64,000 bases of DNA from Pedobacter boryungensis (lineage in GTDB: Bacteria; Bacteroidota; Bacteroidia; Sphingobacteriales; Sphingobacteriaceae): the NCBI RefSeq assembly GCF_013204825.1, contig NZ_JABMKV010000003.1:434001-498000 (forward strand), in the 5' to 3' direction. This document shows, in pieces, positions 28,327-36,283 of this stretch. The notes beneath the pieces were generated by a model. It did no database searches and had not been told where the DNA came from. It saw only the letters and a list, made by a program, of their open reading frames with translations. The translations under genes were made by a program, and so were the position numbers. The stretch's first letter is position 1. Each line of letters begins with the position of its first letter.

Positions 28327-29526
28327 TTAATTGGGCAAACTAATTTTACCCATACAAACTGATGGAACCCCTTCTCTTTCTCCGAAATTTATTGGACTTC
28401 CAGCTAAGGTTTCATTTGCCAATAAGGCAAAAAGAACTGCTTCTTTAGCATCTGGATTTATTTCCAATTCGTCGGTAGTACTAAAGATAGCTTTAGGCAA
28501 AGCATTTTTTAAGAGTTTAACTAATAATGGATTATGCATTCCGCCTCCACTCATAAATATTTTTGGCAACTTGGTAGAAGCAGTTGTTTTTTCAATTGCA
28601 TCGATAATAGCATTTGCAGAAAAGTGGCATAAAGTGGCCAATACATCTTCATTACTAATGTTAGTCGTATTACTGTTTACCTGCGCTCTTTGCAAGTATG
28701 CTAAATTAAATAATTCGGGTCCAGTAGTTTTAGGAAAGCCTATTTCGAAAAAGTTGTTTTCTAACAACTCTTTTAACAAAGAGAGGTTTACTTTTCCTGC
28801 ACTAGCCTTTTCTGCATTTTTATCATAATATATTCCTGGATAATGCAATTGCACAAACTGGTCCATTAACGTATTACCTGGGCCAACATCTGTTGAAAAT
28901 ACCTTAGTTGCATCCTTATCTCCTGGCAAGAAAGTAAAATTAGCTATACCGCCAATGTTTAACATTATTCTGTCCTCATCCTTTTTAGAAAACACTAAAT
29001 AGTCTCCATAAACAGCAAGAGGAGCTCCTTCTCCACCCGCAGCTAAGTGTTTTTGCCTAAAATCCGCTATGGTTATAATTCCAGTTGCCACTGCAATATG
29101 ATCCCCATCTCCTATTTGCAAAGTTGCATTAGGGTAATTTTTTTTGCCATGTAATGATTTTGGCGCATGGAATATGGTTTGCCCGTGGCTTGCAATTACA
29201 TCAATATTGGCAGGATTAATATTCCACTTTGTTAAAGCACTTAATATCAGCTCTGCATGTTTAAGACCTATTAGCTCATTCAATAAGCAAACTTTTTCTA
29301 AATCTGCATCTCTTCTAGAAAAGATACTTTTTACATCTGCCCTAAAATCATCCTGGTAAGGCATTGTTATAAAGTTTAGTAGTTTAACTTCAGTTTTACT
29401 GCCGCTATCTTTACACAGACACAAAGCAATGTCTAATCCATCCATAGAAGTGCCAGACATAAGTCCAATAATTAGTCTCTCTTTTTTATCCGCTATAGAA
29501 TAAAGCTTTTTAATATTAATGTTCAT
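28327..29526 (-). CDS. anmK: Anhydro-N-acetylmuramic acid kinase
   Basis: A 399-residue cytoplasmic kinase of the AnmK family, which opens 1,6-anhydro-MurNAc and phosphorylates it to MurNAc-6-phosphate during peptidoglycan recycling. The N-terminal phosphate-binding motif GLMSGTSMDGLDIAL starts at residue 21. DVIASHGQTIFHAP and the DVGPGNTLMD segment are also family hallmarks, and MSGGGMHNPLL lies near the C-terminus. Length fits the family. No MurQ etherase is in the window, so the next step is not encoded nearby. It diverges from the nagB fusion over a 153-nt region with a 14-bp palindrome, and is followed in the same direction by susCD pair 5. Confidence 0.95.
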   Translation of the reverse strand: MNINIKKLYSIADKKERLIIGLMSGTSMDGLDIALCLCKDSGSKTEVKLLNFITMPYQDDFRADVKSIFSRRDADLEKVCLLNELIGLKHAELILSALTKWNINPANIDVIASHGQTIFHAPKSLHGKKNYPNATLQIGDGDHIAVATGIITIADFRQKHLAAGGEGAPLAVYGDYLVFSKKDEDRIMLNIGGIANFTFLPGDKDATKVFSTDVGPGNTLMDQFVQLHYPGIYYDKNAEKASAGKVNLSLLKELLENNFFEIGFPKTTGPELFNLAYLQRAQVNSNTTNISNEDVLATLCHFSANAIIDAIEKTTASTKLPKIFMSGGGMHNPLLVKLLKNALPKAIFSTTDELEINPDAKEAVLFALLANETLAGSPINFGEREGVPSVCMGKISLPN

Positions 29527-29549
29527 AAAGAATAAAATAATGTCTAAGT

Positions 29550-29563
29550 ATCAAACGTTTGAT
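29550..29563. promoter_or_regulatory. 14-bp palindrome between anmK and the nagB fusion
   Basis: ATCAAACGTTTGAT is a perfect palindrome with a central CG, the form typical of LacI-family operators (compare the AAACGTTT core of PurR-type sites). It is 24 bp upstream of the anmK start and 117 bp upstream of the nagB-fusion start. A shared operator is likely by position; no LacI-type gene is in the window. Confidence 0.55.
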
Positions 29564-29679
29564 TGTGGCAATAATGGTATTTCAAAAAAATACTTGCGAT
29601 AAAAATAAATAACCTTTATTAAAAAGTGCTTATTACTCTCTATATTTACTGCTCCGTTCACTAAATAACAACAGAATTA

Positions 29680-31599
29680 ATGGCAAGATTAAATCTTTTA
29701 GAAGAAACGAGGTTCGAAAAACTCCCAGTTACAGTCTTTAAAAACCCTAAAGAAGCTTCTATCAATGTAGCGCATAGAATTGCGAACATCATTAAAGATA
29801 AACAAAAAAACAATTTGAATGCAGTGCTTGGTTTAGCAACTGGCGCAACTCCTATTGCAGTTTATGCAGAACTAGTTCGTTTGCACAAAGAAGAAGGCTT
29901 AAGTTTTAAAAACGTGATCACCTTTAATTTGGATGAATATTATCCAATGCAACCTACAGCGGCTCAAAGTTATGTTTCATTTATGAATGAGCATTTATTT
30001 GACCACATTGATATTGATAAAAACAATGTTCATATCCCTGATGGGACATTAAAATTGGAAGAGATTCCTGCTTTTTGCTTAGATTATGAGCGTAAAATAG
30101 GTGAAGTAGGCGGCTTAGATATGCAAATATTAGGTATTGGACGTACGGGCCACATTGGTTTTAACGAGCCTGGATCTGCCCCTAACTCTGGTACTCGTTT
30201 AGTTACTTTAGACGATTTAACGCGTAGAGATGCAGCCCGCGATTTTGGTGGTAAATCTTTTGTACCTACAAAGGCGATTACAATGGGAATTGGTACCATC
30301 TTTAAAGCACGAGAAATTGTGTTGATGGCTTGGAACCGTAAAAAATCTCCAATTATAAAAAAGGCTGTTGAAGGAGAAATGTCTAGCGAAGTACCTGCTA
30401 CTTATTTGCAACTTTCTGATAATGTAGAATTTGTTTTAGATGAAGATGCAGCTTCTTTATTAACTAGATTTGATACACCTTGGTTAGTAAAAGATTGTGT
30501 TTGGACAGATCAACTCATTAGAAAAGCAGTTATTTGGTTAGCAAATACCTTGAACAAACCGATATTAAAATTAACTGAAGACGATTTTAATAACAACGGT
30601 ATGGCGCAATTAGCGTTAGAAAAGGGACCAGTTTATAATATTAACATCCATATTTTTAACAAATTACAACATACAATTACAGGTTGGCCAGGTGGTAAAC
30701 CTAATGCAGATGATAGTCAAAGACCGGAAAGAGCTGAGCCAGCTAAAAAACGTGTCGTGATTTTTTCTCCGCATCCAGATGATGACGTAATTTCTATGGG
30801 TGGAACGTTTATTCGTTTGGTTGATCAAAAACATGATGTACATGTGGCCTATCAAACTTCAGGTAATACCGCTGTTTGGGATGATGACGCATTACGTTTT
30901 GTGGAGTTTAACAATGATTTTTCTGAAAAAATGGGTATGGCACATCCAGAAATGAAAAACATGTATGCGAGAATGCGCCAGTTTATGGAGCAGAAAAAAC
31001 CAAATCAAATAGACACTCCAGAAATACAAACCGTTAAAGGTTTAATTAGAAAAGGGGAAGCTATTGCTGGTGCTCGTTATTGTGGATTAGAAGATGATCA
31101 TATTCATTTTATGGCATTACCTTTTTACGAAAGCGGAAAAAATCAGAAAAATCCGGTTACAGAGGCTGACGTTTTGTTAACGATGGAATTGCTTCAAAAA
31201 ATTAAACCTCATCAAGTATTTGCAGCAGGCGATTTTGAAGATCCTCATGGTACACACATTGTTTGTTTCAATATTATTTTAGAAGCACTAAAGAGATTGC
31301 AAAAAACAGAAAGCTGGGTTAATGATTGTTGGTTATGGATGTATCGTGGTGCATGGCTAGAATTTGAAACACACGAAATTGAAATGGCAGTTCCACTTAG
31401 TCCACAAGAAGTTGAACGTAAAAAGTTTGCTATTTTCAAACACCAATCTCAAAAAGATAGAGCTGTTTTTCCAGGTGATGATGCTAGAGAATTTTGGCAA
31501 AGAGCTGAAGATAGGAACAGAGAAACAGCAAAAGCCTATGATAATTTAGGTTTAGCAGATTACGAAGCAATGGAAGCTTTTGTTCGTTACAAATTCTAA
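29680..31599 (+). CDS. Glucosamine-6-phosphate deaminase-like / PIG-L deacetylase-like fusion
   Basis: A 639-residue two-domain protein. Residues about 15-285 are a NagB/glucosamine-6-phosphate isomerase fold: GLATGATPIAVY (51-62), NLDEYYPM with Asp85 matching the catalytic E. coli Asp72, and GIGRTGHIGFNEPGS with His158 and Glu163 matching His143 and Glu148. The residue equivalent to E. coli Asp141 is Thr156. Residues about 355-560 are a PIG-L/LmbE deacetylase-like domain with the zinc motif SPHPDDD (363-369) and a later DPHGTH (521-526). The fusion architecture is known in Bacteroidota. It could couple N-deacetylation with deamination, but the Thr substitution leaves deaminase activity uncertain. 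It is followed by a large hairpin and a NagX-like gene. Confidence 0.9.
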   Translation: MARLNLLEETRFEKLPVTVFKNPKEASINVAHRIANIIKDKQKNNLNAVLGLATGATPIAVYAELVRLHKEEGLSFKNVITFNLDEYYPMQPTAAQSYVSFMNEHLFDHIDIDKNNVHIPDGTLKLEEIPAFCLDYERKIGEVGGLDMQILGIGRTGHIGFNEPGSAPNSGTRLVTLDDLTRRDAARDFGGKSFVPTKAITMGIGTIFKAREIVLMAWNRKKSPIIKKAVEGEMSSEVPATYLQLSDNVEFVLDEDAASLLTRFDTPWLVKDCVWTDQLIRKAVIWLANTLNKPILKLTEDDFNNNGMAQLALEKGPVYNINIHIFNKLQHTITGWPGGKPNADDSQRPERAEPAKKRVVIFSPHPDDDVISMGGTFIRLVDQKHDVHVAYQTSGNTAVWDDDALRFVEFNNDFSEKMGMAHPEMKNMYARMRQFMEQKKPNQIDTPEIQTVKGLIRKGEAIAGARYCGLEDDHIHFMALPFYESGKNQKNPVTEADVLLTMELLQKIKPHQVFAAGDFEDPHGTHIVCFNIILEALKRLQKTESWVNDCWLWMYRGAWLEFETHEIEMAVPLSPQEVERKKFAIFKHQSQKDRAVFPGDDAREFWQRAEDRNRETAKAYDNLGLADYEAMEAFVRYKF

Positions 31600-31631
31600 A
31601 TCCATTCTTGCGTTTCATTTTTATTAATGAT

Positions 31632-31676
31632 TTAAAATTATCTTCTATATATTAGTCGTATAGAAGATAATTTTAA
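31632..31676 (+). terminator. Large AT-rich hairpin between the nagB fusion and nagX
   Basis: A perfect 18-bp stem (31632-31649 with 31659-31676) around a 9-nt loop, core ATTATCTTCTATA. It lies 33 nt past the nagB-fusion stop and ends 9 nt before the nagX start codon. The tail is only moderately T-rich, so it may be a terminator, a processing stem, or a structure that limits ribosome access to nagX. Confidence 0.6.
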
Positions 31677-31685
31677 TTTAAAGAA

Positions 31686-32834
31686 ATGGAACTTAAAACT
31701 CAGCGATTATTATCATTAGACTTTTTTCGTGGTCTAACTGTCGCCACAATGATTTTAGTTAACAATCCAGGAAGCTGGAGTCACATTTATGCACCACTCG
31801 AGCATGCCGAATGGAATGGATGTACACCTACCGACCTTGTATTTCCTTTCTTTTTATTTATAGTTGGCGTTTCCATAGCCTATGCCATGGGAAGCAAAAA
31901 AGCAGATCCCAAAAGTCATCAAAAAACGATTCTAAAAGCACTGAAAAGAGGTTTAATCTTATTTGGCTTAGGATTATTACTCGCTATCTTCCCCAGAAAT
32001 TTTCAAAATTATGATTTTATAGAATCAATTAAACACGTTCGTATTCCAGGAGTTTTACAAAGAATTGGCGTTGTGTTTTTCATTTGTTCTGTGATATTTT
32101 TAAAATCATCTGAAAAAAACATTTTTAGAACGATTATTATAATTCTTATCGCGTATTGGGCATTAATGATGTTTGTACCAGTACCTGGAGTTGGTTATGC
32201 AAATCTTGAAAAAGAAACTAATTTGGGTGCATGGCTAGATAGAACAATTTTAACTGAAGCTCATTTATGGAAATCTTCCATCACTTGGGATCCTGAGGGA
32301 ATATTGAGTACGCTACCTGCTATCGCAACTGGGTTATTCGGAGTTTTAGTTGGTGTTTATTTAAAACGCAAAGATGTAGAACCTGCATCAAAAATTGCTT
32401 GGTTGTTTTCAGTAGGAAGTGTATGTGTAATTGCTGGCCTTTTATGGGATTTAGAATTCCCAATAAACAAAGCACTATGGACAAGTTCTTACGTACTTTA
32501 TACAGGTGGTTTGGCCACTATTATTTTATCACTTTCGTATTGGATTATTGATGTACATCAATATAATCGCTTTACAAAACCTTTTGTAATTTATGGCGTA
32601 AACGCAATAACTGTGTTTTTTGTGTCGGGATTAATGCCTCGTTTGCTAAATATGATTAAAATTAAAAATGCAAACGGTGATGAAATTGGTTCGTTAACTT
32701 ATTTTAATGAAACTTTTTTCACACCTCACTTCTCACCAATAAACGCATCATTAGCTTACGCGATATTTGTTATACTTTTCTTTTATGTGATACTTTGGAT
32801 AATGTACAAGAAAAACATCATTATTAAGGTGTAA
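31686..32834 (+). CDS. nagX: NagX-like inner-membrane acyltransferase (HGSNAT/DUF5009 type)
   Basis: A 382-residue polytopic membrane protein with about 10 predicted hydrophobic segments. The N-terminus has LSLDFFRGLTVATMILVNNP and NGCTPTDLVFPFFLFIVGVS, the conserved face of the family that includes human heparan-alpha-glucosaminide N-acetyltransferase and bacterial NagX. In bacteria NagX genes sit in GlcNAc-utilisation loci; an acetyl transfer to or from amino sugars is proposed but not settled. Here it follows the NagB fusion and is followed after 6 nt by a DUF1835 gene, so the last two are co-transcribed. The symbol is used on the basis of family and context. Confidence 0.85.
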   Translation: MELKTQRLLSLDFFRGLTVATMILVNNPGSWSHIYAPLEHAEWNGCTPTDLVFPFFLFIVGVSIAYAMGSKKADPKSHQKTILKALKRGLILFGLGLLLAIFPRNFQNYDFIESIKHVRIPGVLQRIGVVFFICSVIFLKSSEKNIFRTIIIILIAYWALMMFVPVPGVGYANLEKETNLGAWLDRTILTEAHLWKSSITWDPEGILSTLPAIATGLFGVLVGVYLKRKDVEPASKIAWLFSVGSVCVIAGLLWDLEFPINKALWTSSYVLYTGGLATIILSLSYWIIDVHQYNRFTKPFVIYGVNAITVFFVSGLMPRLLNMIKIKNANGDEIGSLTYFNETFFTPHFSPINASLAYAIFVILFFYVILWIMYKKNIIIKV

Positions 32835-32840
32835 ATCACC

Positions 32841-33620
32841 ATGAAAACACTTCACATTTTAAATGGGGATGCAACTTTATTTGTTTTTAATCAATCAAAG
32901 ATTGAAGGAGATACCCTAGTTTGGCGTGAAATTTTAGCTGATGGACCTGTTTCAAAAACAAATTTATGGGAGCTTAGATCGATTTGGATTTCTGAAACTT
33001 TTGGTGAAAATCAGGTAGATTACCATCAAAAAGTAATTACAGAAGCTGAAAAATTAAGCCAACTTAATATATATGATGAAGTTGTTTTATGGTTCGAATA
33101 CGATTTAACTTGTCAAATTAACTTGATTTTTATTCTGTCTATCATTAACGCTGATTATAAAAACGAAAATCTTATTTCTTTAATTTGTCCAGACAGAATA
33201 GATGGAATGCCAAACTTTCGGGGGTTAGGCGAATTAAATACAACACAGTTAAAGAAACTCTTATCTCAAAAAGTTAAGTTACAAAAAACTGATTTAGAGT
33301 TGGCCACAAAAGCTTGGGACTTATACATTGAAAATGATTTTGAACGGATTAAAAACTTTTTAGCTACAGATTTCGGAAATTTACCACTCCTTAAAAAAGC
33401 TCTTAAAGCACATTTATTACGTTTTCCTAATCCTGCTACTCAATTAAATCATATAGAAAAGGTTTTAATAGATTTAATAAATTCAGATATTTCTAGCAAA
33501 ACTGAGCTTTACAATGCATTTTGGGCGCAAGAAAGTATTTATGGCTTAACCGATTTACAGCTCAACCATATTTTAAATCAACTAAAAGAAAGAAAATTAA
33601 TTACTAAAGATTTATTATAG
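32841..33620 (+). CDS. DUF1835-domain protein
   Basis: A 259-residue soluble protein. The N-terminal 120 residues match DUF1835: a start MKTLHILNGDATLFVF, then WREILADGPV and the VVLWFEYDLTCQINLIFILS segment. The C-terminal half (about 140-259) is helical, of the kind annotated DUF3658 in related proteins. No catalytic site is known for the family. It starts 6 nt after nagX, so it is translated from the same message, but no functional tie to amino sugars is established. It ends 4 nt before the convergent GHL10 gene. Confidence 0.8.
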   Translation: MKTLHILNGDATLFVFNQSKIEGDTLVWREILADGPVSKTNLWELRSIWISETFGENQVDYHQKVITEAEKLSQLNIYDEVVLWFEYDLTCQINLIFILSIINADYKNENLISLICPDRIDGMPNFRGLGELNTTQLKKLLSQKVKLQKTDLELATKAWDLYIENDFERIKNFLATDFGNLPLLKKALKAHLLRFPNPATQLNHIEKVLIDLINSDISSKTELYNAFWAQESIYGLTDLQLNHILNQLKERKLITKDLL

Positions 33621-33624
33621 CCTC

Positions 33625-35163
33625 CTACTTTGCTTGTACGCCTATAGGTCTGCTGGGTTCGCTTTCATTCTTTAAACGATCTAAAGCAGTAATTAAATAA
33701 TTATATCTTTTCCCTTTTTCTGCATTGGTATCTACATAAAAAGTAAAATCTCTAAAACTAATATTTAATATGTTTTTTGGATTTAAAACATTGATTTTCT
33801 CACCTTCTTCAAAACGATAAATTACATAACCAGACGCGGTTTCTCCATCAGAGGCTTTTAGTGGTTTTTCCCATTTTAAGTTAACTCCATCTTCAAGGGC
33901 ATCAGCTGTGAAGTTTTGTGGAACATTTGGAATTACATCATCTAACCATGGCATTTGTGGCGGTAAAGCCGGATATTTATATAAATTGTTTCTGAGTGAA
34001 TCGGCAAGAGACCTAGCATTTGTAGAAAGAGATTTAGAGCTGAAGAATACACTTCCCTGCACTCTATTATTCTCTCTCATGTATCTAATCTGATTAGGAA
34101 TTTCATCGAACTTCATCCATGTTGGATCTAATTTTGTAGGTACACGAACTAAATAAGCAGCTTGACCTATATATAAATGCCTACCAAAGGTGTTATTGCT
34201 CCACCAGTCCAATAAAACTTTGAACGGGGCTGCAGACCGACTAAAAGTGAAATATATTTGCGGATTGATGTAATCAACCCAACCTTCTTTTATCCATTTT
34301 CTCGAATCCGCATATAATTCCCCATAGTTTGATAAGCCATTTGTTTTGGAGCCTAAGGTATCTTCTCTAAAATTTCTCCAAATACCAAAAGGACTTACAC
34401 CAAATTTTACGTACTTTTTATAATAATGAACACTATCATTTACTGTTTTAATTAACATATCTACATTGTTTCTACGCCAATCATCAATTTTTGTAAAACC
34501 ATTAGGATATTTTGCAAAAGTAGCCGCGTCATTAATTTTCTGCCCTTCTATGCGATAAGGATAAAAATAATCATCGAAGTGAACCCCATCAATATCATAT
34601 TCTTTAACCACATCTAAAATAATTTGTACAATGTACGCTTGCACTTCTGGCAATCCTGGGTCAAATAATTTTTGACCTCCATAGGTATAAAATAATTCTG
34701 GACGCTTTTTAGTAATGTGATCAGCGCTAACTAATTGTCCCGCAGTCATAGTTGCCCTGTATGGATTAAACCAGGCGTGCAACTCCATTCCTCTATTATG
34801 AGCTTCTTTTACTGCAAATTCCAAAGGGTCATAGCCAGGTGCTGGCGCTATACCTTGTGTGCCCGTTAACCAATGGCTCCACAGTTCTCTAGATTTAGCA
34901 TATAATGCGTCTGCAGTGGGTCTAATTTGCAACATAATGGCATTTATACCATTTTTCTTGTGTTGTTCTAGTATTCCAATAAATTCTTGTTTTTGTTGAT
35001 CGGCTGAAAGACCTGGTTTTGACGGCCAATCTATATTTGTAACTGAAGCTACCCAAACGCCTCTAAATTCACGCTTTGGAGCAATTTTTGTGGTATTTTG
35101 TGCGTTAGAAAAAAGTGGAGCGGCTATTAGGAGTAAAAGTGCGTAAATATGGCTTTTATTCAT
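33625..35163 (-). CDS. Secreted DUF187/GHL10-family glycoside-hydrolase-like protein
   Basis: A 512-residue exported protein. The signal peptide ends at FSNAQ (about residue 21). Residues about 30-345 form the GHL10 (DUF187) TIM-barrel-like domain: REFRGVWVASVTNIDWPSKP at the start, HAWFNPYRATM (129-139), and EYDIDGVHFDDYFYP (188-202), whose acidic residues are candidates for catalysis. A fibronectin-III-like domain covers about 412-508. Characterised relatives are few; the fold is that of glycoside hydrolases, and an envelope or peptidoglycan substrate is often suggested. It is the only glycosidase-like protein near the susCD island. It converges with the DUF1835 gene and has a 197-nt upstream region. 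Confidence 0.85.
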   Translation of the reverse strand: MNKSHIYALLLLIAAPLFSNAQNTTKIAPKREFRGVWVASVTNIDWPSKPGLSADQQKQEFIGILEQHKKNGINAIMLQIRPTADALYAKSRELWSHWLTGTQGIAPAPGYDPLEFAVKEAHNRGMELHAWFNPYRATMTAGQLVSADHITKKRPELFYTYGGQKLFDPGLPEVQAYIVQIILDVVKEYDIDGVHFDDYFYPYRIEGQKINDAATFAKYPNGFTKIDDWRRNNVDMLIKTVNDSVHYYKKYVKFGVSPFGIWRNFREDTLGSKTNGLSNYGELYADSRKWIKEGWVDYINPQIYFTFSRSAAPFKVLLDWWSNNTFGRHLYIGQAAYLVRVPTKLDPTWMKFDEIPNQIRYMRENNRVQGSVFFSSKSLSTNARSLADSLRNNLYKYPALPPQMPWLDDVIPNVPQNFTADALEDGVNLKWEKPLKASDGETASGYVIYRFEEGEKINVLNPKNILNISFRDFTFYVDTNAEKGKRYNYLITALDRLKNESEPSRPIGVQAK

Positions 35164-35360
35164 TTATTTGGTTTTGTATAAAGAAAAATAGGTTTAATCT
35201 GTAGTTAGTATAAACGACTTTTTTTAAAAAATCTGACACAAAAGTGCTACAAATTTTACACTTTTCATTTTTTTATATTATGTTAGCTGTCCTTTAAAAT
35301 CGAAATACTTAGATTAAAGTTAATTGGCGGCATATTTTGGCCAATTTGAAATTTAACATC

Positions 35361-36266
35361 ATGCAAGACCAAGATCCCGTTAATAAAATTGATAGAAATA
35401 AGGTTTACTTTTTAGTTATCGTAATAGCTGCACTTTTAGGTATAAATGCATACCTATATTTTAAAGATAAACAACAAAGCAATCGTTTTGTAACTGTAAA
35501 TACAGAAAAAGACCGCCTTAACCTTGAAGTAGAAAAAATTGAAGTTGAGCTTGATAAAGTAAACTCACTAAACGTAACCTTGAGCGACAAGCTACAGGAA
35601 GAACAAAAGTTAGCCAGAGAAAAAATTGCGGAACTAAAATTAGCTTTGCAAAAAGGCCAGTTAACACATGGTGATTTAGAAAAAGCGCAAAATCAAGTTA
35701 AGGAACTGAGAGAATTTGTGAAAAATTACAACGATAAAATTACCAGGTTAGAAAAGGAAAATACCTACTTAAAATCTGAACGCGACAGTCTTAAAACCAC
35801 TGCAAATTCCTACAGCGAAAAGGCTGAAGATCTACAAAAAGAAAATCAAGACTTAAATGCCAAAGTAAAAGTAGGCGCAGCCTTAAAAGCTGCTAATATT
35901 AACATTGCAGCTTTTAAAGTAAAAGACAGTGGTAAAAATGTATTAGTAACTCGTGCTAGCACTGCTAATAAATTCACCATAAATTTTTCTATTGTACCTA
36001 ATCCATTAGCAGAAAAAAATTACCATAAAGTTTATTTAAGAGTATTTGATCCGGCAGGAAATTTAGTGGCTAATGAAAACAATATGTTTGAGATTGATGG
36101 ACAGCAAATGCAATATAGTAGTGCAATTGAATTCTCTTACAATAATGATGAGGCTGTTTATAAAGTTGATTGGACAAACCCAAAAGAGTTTATTAAAGGA
36201 ACATATTCGATTATCCTTTATACTGATGGCTTTATAATGGGTAAAAGTCAAATCACATTACGCTAG
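35361..36266 (+). CDS. Membrane-anchored coiled-coil protein of unknown function
   Basis: About 301 residues from the ATG at 35361; an in-frame TTG at 35337 would add 8 residues and is less likely. One transmembrane helix (about 14-32, VYFLVIVIAALLGINAYLYF) is followed by a long charged coiled coil (about 42-175, rich in Glu, Lys and Leu). A compact C-terminal beta-rich domain (about 185-301) contains YHKVYLRVFDPAGNLV and KGTYSIILYTDGF. The topology places the coiled coil and the C-domain outside the cytoplasm. I do not recognise a characterised family. It converges with the histidine kinase gene, 17 nt away. Confidence 0.75.
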   Translation: MQDQDPVNKIDRNKVYFLVIVIAALLGINAYLYFKDKQQSNRFVTVNTEKDRLNLEVEKIEVELDKVNSLNVTLSDKLQEEQKLAREKIAELKLALQKGQLTHGDLEKAQNQVKELREFVKNYNDKITRLEKENTYLKSERDSLKTTANSYSEKAEDLQKENQDLNAKVKVGAALKAANINIAAFKVKDSGKNVLVTRASTANKFTINFSIVPNPLAEKNYHKVYLRVFDPAGNLVANENNMFEIDGQQMQYSSAIEFSYNNDEAVYKVDWTNPKEFIKGTYSIILYTDGFIMGKSQITLR

Positions 36267-36283
36267 TTATCTTTTATCACTAC

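Noticed and set aside
28331..28828. 165-residue plus-strand open frame
   Set aside because: It lies fully inside anmK on the opposite strand, lacks any recognisable domain, and anmK has complete family motifs.
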